A stretch of DNA of 64,000 bases from NCBI GenBank assembly GCA_031835245.1, contig JAVKOQ010000017.1:1-64000 (forward strand). The letters are read 5' to 3'. Of this stretch, positions 47,310 to 58,159 are shown piece by piece. Position 1 is the first letter of the stretch. Every line of letters begins with the position of its first letter. The DNA comes from Balamuthia mandrillaris. Taxonomy: Eukaryota; Discosea; Longamoebia; Balamuthiidae. The notes under the pieces were generated by a model. It was given only the letters and a program-made list of their open reading frames with translations. It was not told where the DNA came from and did not search any database. The position numbers and the translations under genes are program-made.

Positions 47310-49169
47310 TTATTGCAAGGAAACTTCCAGCAAGGGGCTGTGGAAGCAGCGCTGGCTGCAACACAACAACTCCCACCACACTTTTCTTTCCTCATCCCAA
47401 AACCTTCTCACCACTTCCCTTGCTTCCCCTTTCTCTTCTCTTCCCTCCTCCGCCTCTTCTGCTGCTGCTGCTTGTGTTGATCTCTGACCTCTGTTGGGCA
47501 GGTCCTCCTCCAATGATCTGCCCTCTTCATCGTCAAACTCCAAAAACAGCTGTTCACAAACATCACATCTTCTTTGCAACCTTTCCAGCCGTTCCTTCAC
47601 TTCTTCGGGCAGCACCACTGCTCCACCCTCCACACTTTCTTTCTCTTCTCTTTGGTCTTCCTTCCTCCCTTTCTTTTGCTGATTTTGCAGAGAAGAAGAA
47701 GCAGCAGCACAAGAAGATGAAGTAGAACCAAGCCAAGCAAAGGGAAGGTCTGGCACAAGGGCCAACAGGCCTGTGGGCAAAAGCTTGTTCCTCAGCACTA
47801 CCTCTCCGCTCAAATGCCACAAACTTTTCACTGTGGTGTGGTTGTTCCTGAGCGGGGATTCCTTGGGCTTCCCTCTCTTCCCCTCCTCTTGCTCTTCATT
47901 CTTCTCCGCTTGTTTAAGCTGTGCTTCTTGCTGGTGAAGAAGTTGAGAGGAGTGCGTTTGCATGCATGGGAGAAGACCGATTGCAGAGAAGGGCAGTGCT
48001 GCCAATGGATTTTCCTCCAGGTTGCAGTAAGTGAGAGCGGTGAGTTGGCTAAACTCTCTCGGCAAAGAGCTCAGCTGGGTGCTGCACAGCCAGCAGTGGG
48101 TGAGGGCAGTGAGCTGGCCAAACTCTCTCGGCAAGGAGCTCAGCTGGTTGTATGAGAGGTTGCAGTCAGTGAGAGCGGAGAGCTGGCCAAACTCGCTCGG
48201 CAAGGAGCTCAGCTGGTTGTTGGAGAGACAGCAGAAAGTGAGAGCACGAAGCTGGCCAAACTCTCTCGGCAAGGAGCTCAGCTGGTTGTCGGAGAGGTCG
48301 CAGCAAGTGAGAGCGGAGAGCTGGCCAAACTCTCTCGGCAAGGAGCTCAGCTCGTTGTTGGAGAGGTCGCAGTGGGTGAGAGCGGTGAGTTGGCTAAACT
48401 CTCTCGGCAAGGAGCTCAGCTGGTTGCTGCACAGCCAGCAGTGGGTGAGAGCACGGAGCTGGCCAAACTCTCTCGGCAAGGACGTCAGCTGGTTGTATGA
48501 GAGGTGGCAGCAAGTGAGAGCGGAGAGCTGGCCAAACTCTCCCGGCAAGGCGCTCAGCTGGTTGTCGGACAGGTTGCAGCAAGTGAGAGCGGAGAGCTGG
48601 CCAAACTCTCTCGGCAAGGCGCTCAGCTCGTTGTTGGCGAGGTTGCAGTCGGTAAGAGCACGGAGTTGGTCAAACGTTCTTGGCAAGGAAGTCAGCCTGT
48701 TGTTGGAGAGGTCGCAGTGAGTGAGAGCGGATAGCTGGCCAAACTCTCTCGGCAAGGAGCTCAGCTGGTTGTTGGAGAGGTCAGAGACAGTGAGAGCGGA
48801 GAGCTGGCCAAACTCGCTCGGCAAGGAGGTCAGCTGGTTGTTGGAGAGGTAGCTGCAAGTGAGAGCGGAGAGCTGGCCAAACTCTCTCGGCAAGGAGCTC
48901 AGCTGGTTGTTGGCGAGGTCGCAGCAAGTGAGAGCGGAGAGCTGACCAAACTCGCTCGGCAAGGAGCTCAGCTCGTTGCCCATGAGGTTAAATACAGTGA
49001 GAGCGGTGAGCTGACCAACCTCTCTCGGCAAGGAGGTCAGGTAGCTCTGGGAGAGGTCGCAGGTGGTCGAGTGTGCGAAGCGGTGGAACATGGCGGAAGG
49101 GTAGGGAAGGCCTTCCTCCTCCTCCTCCTCCTCCTTCTCCCATCGTGGTCTTCTTTCCGTTTCTTCCAT
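47310..49169 (-). CDS. Leucine-rich-repeat protein with C-terminal cysteine motif
   Basis: An intronless 619-residue frame. From about residue 40 there are fifteen 23-residue LRRs plus a partial one, of the LSSLPREFGQL type found in SHOC2/PIRL-like intracellular LRR proteins. Repeats are nearly identical in DNA (69-bp period, about 48,030-49,080), pointing to recent expansion or gene conversion. After a Gln/Glu-rich linker, the C-terminal third has LQRRCDVCEQLFLEF and later LLCCSQRCFHS, a possible zinc-binding pair reminiscent of LRRC58-like proteins. There is no signal peptide or membrane span. A cytosolic scaffold is inferred. Confidence 0.85.
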   Translation of the reverse strand: MEETERRPRWEKEEEEEEEGLPYPSAMFHRFAHSTTCDLSQSYLTSLPREVGQLTALTVFNLMGNELSSLPSEFGQLSALTCCDLANNQLSSLPREFGQLSALTCSYLSNNQLTSLPSEFGQLSALTVSDLSNNQLSSLPREFGQLSALTHCDLSNNRLTSLPRTFDQLRALTDCNLANNELSALPREFGQLSALTCCNLSDNQLSALPGEFGQLSALTCCHLSYNQLTSLPREFGQLRALTHCWLCSNQLSSLPREFSQLTALTHCDLSNNELSSLPREFGQLSALTCCDLSDNQLSSLPREFGQLRALTFCCLSNNQLSSLPSEFGQLSALTDCNLSYNQLSSLPREFGQLTALTHCWLCSTQLSSLPREFSQLTALTYCNLEENPLAALPFSAIGLLPCMQTHSSQLLHQQEAQLKQAEKNEEQEEGKRGKPKESPLRNNHTTVKSLWHLSGEVVLRNKLLPTGLLALVPDLPFAWLGSTSSSCAAASSSLQNQQKKGRKEDQREEKESVEGGAVVLPEEVKERLERLQRRCDVCEQLFLEFDDEEGRSLEEDLPNRGQRSTQAAAAEEAEEGREEKGEAREVVRRFWDEERKVWWELLCCSQRCFHSPLLEVSLQ

Positions 49170-49696
49170 GCGTCCCCTTGAAAGTGGGCGCAGGACTAAA
49201 GCGGCTCAATGCTTTGATCGGTTACTGAAAGTTTCAAACCACCAATCAAAAATCAAAACAGGAGGCTTATTGTATATATTATTTCAATATGAGGAGTCAC
49301 AGACATAAGTTTGAGGAGGCAGGTATTCGGTCGCACTGAGACAAAGGGGGCGTGACGTGTGTTCCTGATTTTGTCTGCCTCATGACTTGCCGCAAGTTCG
49401 ACGCCAGGTGTTCGCGTTTTTTTTTTGGGTGACGATATGAGTTAGAAGATAATAATCGTGTCGTCATGGAAGAGAGAAAAGTAGCGTTGCACCAGGAGGA
49501 GAGGAGGTAACCCCACACACAAAGGAGTCCCTCTTGAGCGTGTGTGCAGCATCAGATTCACTCTTTGCTTTATTTATTTATTTATTTGGCTGGTTTGTTA
49601 TTGCTTCTCAGTCTCTTCTCTCTGCTTTCGTTTGCTGTCCATCCTTATCCGCTTCATCTTTGGCTCTGCAGATCCACACCATCGACAACCATAACG
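49170..49696. promoter_or_regulatory. Divergent spacer between LRR and OB-fold genes
   Basis: No gene is seen. A short (ATTT)n-like run lies near 49,568-49,588 in the region that would be the 5' UTR or promoter of the OB-fold gene. Confidence 0.4.
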
Positions 49697-50510
49697 ATGT
49701 CGCAGACCACCACCACCACAACACAACCAACGCAGGAACAACAGCAACCACAACTTAGAAAGCCAGTCTGTATCCTTTTTCTAAACTGCTGCTTTTCCCT
49801 TTGAAGCTATTTTTTCGCCCCACAATCGATAGTTGTTTTTTCTTTCTACTTCTTCTTTCCTTTCTCTCTCTCTCCCTGTTCAAGTTTCAAAGGTGGAAAG
49901 TCTGCAGCCAGATTCGATCGGACACAACTTGGTCCTCAAGGTGGTCAGCTGTAACGTTGTTGTGGAGAAGGTTCGCACTGATGGCACCAAAATTCGGATC
50001 GCAGAGGCCAAAGTTGGCGACGAGACCGGCTGTATCACTCTCACTGCTCGAAACAGTACTACACCACTCCTCTCTGCTCTCTCTCCTCTCCACGTCTTCT
50101 TTCTTCTGGCAATTCTGTTCCGCTCTTCTCTATTCTCTCGTTCTGCTCCCTGCTTTCTCTCCTCTTGCATTTTCATTTCTTTCTTCATGTCGCTTCTTTC
50201 CTCTTCTTCTGGTTCTGGTTGTTCATTCACCACTTGTTCTTGTTCTTCTTCTTCTCCCTTCCTTCTTTCTTCTCCATCTGACGGTAATGTCCTCCTCCAA
50301 CAAGACCAAATAGAGGTGGTGCAACCAGGACGAACCATCATTGTGCGCAACAGCAGGATAGACATGTTCAGGGGTGGCTTCATGAGATTGGCCGTGGACA
50401 AATGGGGCAAACTGGAGGCCGCCGAGCAACCCGCTCCTTTCGAAGTCAACACAGACAAAGACCTTTCCGGCATCGAATACGAGCTCGTTGATGACCACCT
50501 CCCTCACTAA
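49697..50510 (+). CDS. Single-domain OB-fold nucleic-acid-binding protein (plant At4g28440-like)
   Basis: Exons 49,697-49,769, 49,885-50,055 and 50,305-50,510 give 149 residues in phase. After a Thr/Gln-rich start, the OB fold reads KPVFSKVESLQPDS, GHNLVLKVVSCNVVVEK, VGDETGCITLTARN, VVQPGRTIIVRNSRIDMF and RLAVDKWGKLE. This closely resembles the small plant OB protein family related to SOSS-B/hSSB single-strand binders. The second intron (249 bp) has no stop and a length divisible by three, so its retention would leave the frame open. Likely a cytosolic or nuclear single-strand nucleic-acid binder. Confidence 0.88.
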
Positions 50511-50547
50511 ACACTTTTCTTTTTTTCCTTCGCGTCAGGAAAGACCC

Positions 50548-50584
<37 letters not shown>

Positions 50585-50850
50585 AGAGAGAGAGAAACGA
50601 GAGGGAGAGACTTGCCAGGGAAGAAGGAAAGGAGGGCGGGGGAGAGAGGAGACGAAGGGATTTGTTTTTTTTTTTTTTTTTTTTGAAGGAAAGAGGGACC
50701 AAGACCGTTTGGAGGAAAAAGAACGCTTAACCACGAGAAGGGCTCATCGTGGAGAAAACGTTTGCTCTGTCCTCGTTTTGTTCTTTGATTTTTTTCTTGC
50801 TGCTACTAAAGTCTCTTTGCTGCTTGCTGCTGAAGGGTCACAATTTGTCT
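50511..50850. other. Convergent 3' spacer with a (GA)n tract
   Basis: The region between two convergent stops has (GA)n at about 50,552-50,598 and a T run at 50,666-50,684. No coding signal is supported. It should contain both 3' UTRs and polyadenylation sites. Confidence 0.5.
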
Positions 50851-51640
50851 TTAGATGCGCTTGGCAGAGACGGGGATGGAGAAGGCAATCCTGTCAAGAT
50901 CCCTTTGTCCTTGTTGTGTGATCCTGCGGCCACTGTTGATGAAAGTAGAAAAAGTGTAAGAAGTCATCATCAATTAATCAATCACGGTACAAAAGATACG
51001 AAAGTAACGGAGGATAGAGAAAAAGGAAGTCAGGAGAAAAAGGGGAAAGAACACAGAGGCGAGGAATAAATAGAAAAGAGACTAAGAGTGAGAGATTGTA
51101 CCCCTTGGGGTCCTTCTCAACAACTCGGATCTTCTCAAGCTCGTGGAGAATGTGGCGGGCAATGGAGCCAGAGCTGATGGCGAAGTGGCTAGGGCAAGTT
51201 CCGTTGTTCTTCCTGCCACCGTACACCTTCCTGAAGGTACCAACTCCCATACCTCCGCGGAGATAGATCTTGCGGGCCATGGAGGCTGAGAGATAGGAAA
51301 GATGGAGGTAAGAAAAAGAATACGCAAGGGACAAAAAGGAGAGCAGAGGGGAAGAAATGGAAGGCGAAGAAAGAGGAAAAGGGCAAAGTGTAGATGAGAG
51401 TGTAAATAGGGGGAAAAAAAGGGAGGAGGGAAAAATCAAAAGATTAAAGTAATCACACTCACCAGCACGAATGTAATACCAGTCGGGATCATAAGGAGAA
51501 AGCTCCTTGTAAGAAGCAGTCTTGACAAGATCTACCCACTTGGGGACCTGGAGCTTGCCAGTCCTCTTCAAGTGTTGAGCGTAAGCAACAACAAACTCAT
51601 TGGGAGGAACGTCCTTGACGGTGATGGCGGTCTTCGACAT
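50851..51640 (-). CDS. RPS19: Ribosomal protein eS19
   Basis: Three exons (51,640-51,463, 51,285-51,102, 50,932-50,851) give 147 residues; the human protein has 145. Conserved segments are [76 protein letters not shown] and [17 protein letters not shown]. It is a component of the 40S subunit head needed for 18S rRNA maturation. The introns are short and the splice phases are unambiguous. Confidence 0.98.
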
Positions 51641-52464
51641 GATGATCTTTTTTAGCTTTCCGAGTAGCAGCGGTGTTCACGGACAAAAAAATCAGAGTCC
51701 TCTCTCTCCTCGTGGTACGAAGGTCCTACGCGATTGAAGGCAGCTGTGAAGAAAAAAAAAGTTAAAAAAATTTCGTCAAAACCAAATAAAAAAACAAGAA
51801 TTCATCTTCCCGGAGTTTAACCCTCCTGTTGACGTCACTTAACCAATTGCCACGGGTGAAGATCAAAATAATCTCCGCTGTGAAATTTCAACTCCCAACT
51901 TCTGATCTTGTCGACACCATGAATCTAATGATAATAATTCAAACTTTAATTAATTGGACAAATAGTTACATATTTTCGGCGGGTTTTCGACGGCAAGACC
52001 CCTTTGACAAGGAGTGACACCGTTCAAGGAACCAGAGCACGAAATCTGTTTTTGGCCCACAACAACAGGTTTACCGGCCCTCCTCCTGCGTGGAGGGCGT
52101 GGTTCCCGTGCCCCGGACCTCTCCCCCAAATTTCGTAAGACGTTCCGCCCAAAGTGAAGCCACCCTGCAGCATTCCCGCCTATTTTCTCCGTTCTTTCCC
52201 CCGGATAACACCCGCATCTCCTCCTCCTTCCTTTCTTTCCCCATGAGAGGGAAGAGAAAGAAGGAAGAGAAGAGGAGAAACTTGTTTTTTTCCTTTTTTC
52301 CCTTTCTTCTTTGCCACATGCTTTGCTTCTTGTGCTTCTTTCTTGAAAAGAATTACTATGAAGAGTAGCACTTAAGGCAACAACCTCGACGACGTTTCAC
52401 CTTTTGCATTGCCGTAACGTTTTTTTTAAAAAAAACTCCAGTCTGAAAACAAGGACAGAGAGGA
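51641..52464. promoter_or_regulatory. Divergent spacer between eS19 and metallopeptidase
   Basis: The 824-bp spacer has A/T-rich stretches (51,750-51,800) and a CCGGCCCTCCTCC-type GC segment near 52,075-52,090. Short frames on both strands at 52,071-52,371 lack features. The eS19 promoter is expected just right of 51,640. Confidence 0.4.
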
Positions 52465-52726
52465 ATGCTGCGGTTCGCTTCTTCCTCCTCCTCCTCCTCG
52501 TCGTCACCCATATGCCAGCCCTCCGCTCTTCACCGCAGCGCAACATGTTACCATTCGAACGCAAAGCTGTTGTTCTGCCTCTGTATTATTTGTATCATTC
52601 TCTCATGTGCTTCCTTGAGCTCTGCTCAGCTCCTCTTTTCAGGTACGTTTTTTTCTTTCCTTCTTTCTTTCCATCTTTTTCGCCTTCTTTCTCACCATCC
52701 TTTTTTTTGTCTTTCGCCCTTTGCTA

Positions 52727-52770
<44 letters not shown>

Positions 52771-54711
52771 GTCTTCTTTTTACCACCAAAAAAAAAAAAA
52801 AAAGGACCTTCATGGCAGGTACTTCGAAAGGACGGTAGCGGAGCAGTAGCCAGCGCCTTTCCATCCTCCGCTTCCTCTTCCTCCTCTTCCTCCGCTTCTT
52901 CCTCTTCCTCCCTCCCGTCCAATGACTTCACCACGCAAGGAAACAAGGAGCCAACAAGGTGGGAAGCCACGGTCCAAAACTGGTTGGACAAGATCAGCAG
53001 CGACTGGTTGGTCAGCTACGACGACCTCGTCGGCGAGTTGTTCCATCGCCGCGAGGAGGAGAAGGCGAAGCGAACGCGCTCGTCCTCGGCCATGTCCAAA
53101 GGAGCCAGCTGCGCGCCTCACTGCGGTTTTGTATTTGTGTTCACGCACCAACCATCGCAACAACTTCGCAACGTTTTTGAATTCACGGTAAAGAGAGCTT
53201 CATTCTCTTCTTTCTCTTCTTCTTTCGTTTTCCACTTTCGTTTTCTTCTTATAACCTTTCTTTTATGTTTTTTCTTTTTAAAAACGAATAATAGGGTAAC
53301 CTTTTAGCAAGTTTCTTCGAGTTGCAAGAGGAGATACCGGTTCTGGTTCAGGCGGAGATGATGCCAGAGGGCATCCTCGCTGGAGCCGCTCCCACTCGTC
53401 TCCGACAACATCCACACAACTCCAACGAGGTCGTGGTAGAAGCGCTGTATCGCCAGATAGCTGGTCCACAGCGAGGGTAAATTTCCATTCATGCTTCTCT
53501 TCTTCTGTTTTTATCTTTTGCTTCTGTTCTAATACTGTAACTTTATTTCTTTCACATTAAAGTCCTGCCATTGATGTAGTCATCAACACGGCAGAAACCG
53601 ACTTTTACTACGGCTTAGACGGAAGACCTTCTCCTGGGAAACTCGACTTGGTTTGTCTCTTTTTGTACTCCTTCTTTTCTCTCTTTGTTTTGCTCATCAG
53701 ATCTACACAAACAAAAGGTAACGGTTTTGTTGCACGAACTTTCTCATGGCATGGGATTCGCTTCATGGATCCGAAACGGAAATCCTATCACGATGCTACC
53801 TCCGCTTCCTACTTACTCTCTTCCACCTCATCTCTTCTACGCCTTTGATGAGCGGTTGAGAACACTAGTGGATGAAGAGGAGGAGGCCATGGGCGAGAGA
53901 AGCATCACCTTTGCGGAGGCTCGATCGACCACCCTTGGCTTGAACTCGTTTGCAAAAAGCCAGGACGTTGTTTATGAGTCCCCTTCGTTGGAGGGACATC
54001 TTGTTCATGTGTACGTTTCTCTATCCTTGTTTTTTCTGGGAAAGAAATGACTCACTCTCAAAAATAATGAAATGCAGATATTCACCAAGCAACTACATGG
54101 AGGGAAGCAGCCTAAGCCACTGGGACGAGCATGAGTACCCCCCAGGTGATGCCAATGCCCTCATGACCCCTTATCTGGACAGGGGGGAGGTCATCCACCA
54201 CATCGGCGGCTTCGCTATCAAAGCCTTCCAAGATCTGGGTTTCGTCATGCGCAACTGCTCCGCCTACACGACTTGCCAAGAGTGCGTTCAGCGGTTTTGT
54301 AGGTGGTGCTCTTTGGAGGATGAGGATGGTGAGCCTCCTTTGCAGGATGGGTGCTCGGCTTCAGGAAAGGGACGTTGTGGAGATCCACGAGCTGCTCCCT
54401 TTTTCAACCATGAATGCGAGTCGGAGGTGGCGACGGATGACGGCGAAACGCTGGTAGATTTTGATGCTTACGACCCAACACCACGCTTCGATGCGAGCAC
54501 CATCACTCTTCCTTCTGACGATTCTCTCTCGGACTCTCATTCTCCCGGCGAGGACTCCTCTTCTCCTTCTTCTTCCACAACCAACCAAAACGAAAGCGGG
54601 TTCCTCGATGAGGAACCCGTGGCATCATCGGATGCTTCTTCTGTTTTGCTCCCTGCTCCCTCTCTTCTTCTACTGCAATTCTTTTCTTCTCGTATTTATC
54701 AAACAATGTAA
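52465..54711 (+). CDS. Secreted HExxH zinc metallopeptidase with PSI-like domain
   Basis: Six exons (52,465-52,642, 52,805-53,187, 53,295-53,476, 53,563-53,650, 53,718-54,010, 54,078-54,711) give 585 residues. A signal peptide is visible (LLFCLCIICIILSCASLSSAQ). The catalytic motif is VTVLLHELSHGMGFASW; a third zinc ligand is likely in SLSHWDEHEYP, followed by LMTPYLDRGEV and a helical GGFAIKAFQDLGF. Next comes a cysteine-rich PSI-like segment (TTCQECVQRFCRWC). After an acidic Ser/Thr linker, the C-terminus is hydrophobic (VLLPAPSLLLLQFF), perhaps a GPI-anchor signal. The peptidase belongs to a HExxHGxGF metzincin-like group; the exact family is not assigned. An extracellular or surface protease is expected. 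Confidence 0.82.
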
Positions 54712-54916
54712 AGAATGTAAAAAATGTAAAGTGGATTTTTTGATTTTCAATTGGACCGATTAATAACCACGTCGACGTGAAGTTATTTTCACGACGACAT
54801 GAAAATATTTTCAAGGAAGAAAACAAATTTTTGGTTGATGAAGAAAGAGACAAGAGAAGAGAAGAGAAGAGAAGGAAGAGAAGAGCCACTCCTCTCTTTG
54901 TTTAATGTGTGCCTAA

Positions 54917-57900
54917 ATGTTTGGTCGCACGGTCATAAGCGGCTATTATGAGGAGGATGACCAAGCTGAAAGCGACTCGGGTGTGGAAGGAGGAGGAGGA
55001 GGAGGAGGAGGAGGAAGAGGAAAACTCACAGTGCCTACCAGCGCGGACATCACCGTAACCACTACAAGCGAGGATGAGGAGGCCTCCTCTGATCTGCCGA
55101 GCAAAGGCCTTCATGAAGGAGAAGAAAGTAGTGATACTGAAGAGGAGGGGGAAGAAGAGGAGGAGGAGGAGGAAAGTAGCGACCTGTCTGAAGATGAGGA
55201 CGAGTCTACGGAAGAAGCACAAAAGACAGAAAGAGAAGGAAGCGACGCTGAAATCGATGAGAAAGAGGAGCAGGAGTGGTTCGTCAACACCGGCAACCTC
55301 TACTACAATCCTCACTGCTACACAACCACCTTTGACAACATGGAGGAGGAGGGCGGCTCCTCCATCGTAGCGAGCCCCACGCTGCCGTCCGTTACCGTCA
55401 TTCCCAACAAACGCTCTATGCCCGCATACCCACTCAAGGGCGAGGGCGAGGACGAGGACGACGACGGATACTTTGACTTTGAAGAGCATGAAGAAGAAGG
55501 GGAAGGGGAAGAGGAGGAAGAGGAAAACATGGATGGAATGCAGGCAGTTACATATGAGGAAGTCTTTGTCAGCACCGAACACAAACCACCTTCTCCTCAA
55601 AAAGCAAAAGAAAAAGGAGAAGAAGGAGAAGAGGAAGAAGGGAGTGACGGTGAGGTCGGTGAGGCTCGTTATTACGACGTAACAGCAACAACCAGCTACG
55701 ACGTGGTTGCCACCTCAAACGCCTCTCCAACTGACGGTTACTACCAAGAGGAAGGAGAAGATGAGGAGGAGGAGGAGGAAGGAGAAGGAGGACACGCAGA
55801 TGGACAAAGAAAAGGAATGATGAAGCGAAGACAACAACTGCGGCAAACACAACGCAGTTCTAACGAAGACATACACACGAGACACAACAACAGCAATATC
55901 AAGAGCAAAACCGGGGCACTACTGTTGCGGTCCAGAAAGAGAAACAAGTCTGTAACAGAATTGCAACAACCAACAAAGTCAAGAAGAGGGAGTTTATCAT
56001 CGCCGATGGCAGCAAGAAGGGCGTCGGTAACAAGAGCAAGCGGAGAAATCGAGCCTTCTTCCTCTCCATCTTCAAAGAACATGAAAAAGATGGAGAAACG
56101 GCTCGAAAAGAAGGAACAGCAGCAGCTCGTCAAAGTCGGAGCAGGTAGAAGAGGCGGTCTTCACCTCCGCAAGCACAAGTTTGGTAAACGACCTTCTTTC
56201 ACTCCCGCACCCTCTTCCGTTGGTGGAGCAAACGCAGGAGCAAGCGGCAGTGGAACGTCAGGCGGATACTATGATGAAGATGAGGAGGAAGATGGAGAGG
56301 GAGATGGTGGAGAAGGGGATGACTATGCAAGAAGTATGCCCACCGAGGAAGAGAGGCTGGTAGCGGTTGGCGACCTGGCCAACAGTGTTTGGAACGAGCA
56401 CTTCCAGCGGCTCATGTCACAACCTGTCGACTCGGAGGCGAAGTTTCATGAATTAGCAATGTTGGCCCATGATACGTTCTTATCTTCTTGTTGTTCTTGT
56501 TACAAACTCTCCTTCCTTCTCTCTCTCTCTCTCTCATTCCTGGATGTTGGGACTAAGACCTTTCAAAAACAACACACTTTCAACATGCGGCAGAGGTATA
56601 TGGAAAGATCATCATCAGCGAACAGTACATTCCGGTCCACGAAAAGACAATAAAGCCTTTGAACCTGGGAGGTATCGCTGGCGGAGACAAATATGTCTGC
56701 AGGGGCATCCTCTTCAAGTATGCCATTGACAAAGAAATGCGAAAAGGACTTTGGATGTATGGTGATAAGTTCCCTAACCACGCCTGGGCCATGAAAGCTG
56801 CTGGTCACGAGCTTCGTTCTCTTGCTAGAATCATTGGTTTGTGCTCTTTTAAATGTTTGCATTTATCTGGGCTTATTGTTTGTTAATTGTTGTGAGTAAC
56901 AGATAGCGGAGGTGCAGCTGGTGAGTCTGTTGCGGTACCGTTAATGACCCTGATTGACTACAGAGGTTATCGTCTTGTGGCAATGTCTCTTCTTCCAGTT
57001 GCAAAAGACACTCTTTGCTATGGGTGCTTCCTTCTTCCTTCTTCTGATGTGTTTTCTACTTTGTATAAAAACAATATCTGACATTTCTCTTCACAGTTCC
57101 TCTGATGGAGGTATAACAGTCCATGCGGACTATCCAGCGTTTAATGCCAAGTTCAGGAGAATATTTCAACGTCTCAACCTAAAGGCTCATCGTGTGAAAA
57201 ATGTTACCCTCTATTCGTGCGGAGACATCGAAGGTCATTGGGGCTCTGATGGCAAGCTATATCTTCTCGACTTTGCTCGGCTCTATCCTCCTGGTTTGAT
57301 CCTTTTCATTGTTTTCGTTTGTTTTTCGTTACTTCCACATCTTTCCGTTTCTTTTTGCTTGGCTTACTTTTTTTCTGTTCTTTTGTTGTATCTTCGTGTT
57401 TCTTATTGTTTATTTGTTGCATCGAAACATGCAGAAAGCGTTAAAGTAAAAGAAGAATATTTTGGAGTGAAGGAACGACGAGCAGTCTTTTACAAGCTGC
57501 TACGGCCTGAGCTCGTGGCATCCAACACAGTGCCATTGTGCTCCGATGCCTTCACTGGATGGCTACTCCGTGATTCCAGCGTGGTACAACACAACAACGA
57601 GGTAACTCAAGCCACTCGACGGCTAATGAACCATGTTATTCCTCAGCTGGCGTCCCGGCTGCAACTCAGCGCTGTCAAGGAAAAAGAGCGTTATGACTCT
57701 GCCTTTCATGTAAGCCTTCTTCTCCTTCGTGTTCTTCGTGTTCTTGTTCTTGTTCTTCTTCTTCCGCTGCTGTTCTTGTTCTTGTTCTTCTTGTTCTTCT
57801 TCTTCTGCCCTCTTCCTTCCTTCCTTCCTCCTCTCCTTCCAAATAACCTCTTTTTTGGTTTCATTAATGTAATGTAATGACCAGCAAAAGAATGTGGATG

Positions 57901-58083
57901 CGGAACAATGTGGACTTTCAGTAAGAATTCTGCATAGACGATTGATGAATGTACTGCACAGCATGCATGCTTGCGGCGTAAACAGGAGGTATTTGGGTGT
58001 GCTTCGTACCCACATTGGACGTGGTGACAACTCTAAAGAAGGCGTTTATAGCGTCTATGAAGGGTTGCTTCTAACTGAGGTTC

Positions 58084-58159
<76 letters not shown>

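Noticed and set aside
48031..48720. Plus-strand ORF with SWPNSLGKELSWL repeats
   Set aside because: It is the antisense shadow of the LRR gene.
48030..49080. CRISPR-like array of regular repeats
   Set aside because: The 69-bp periodicity is an LRR coding repeat with no spacers, in a eukaryotic gene.
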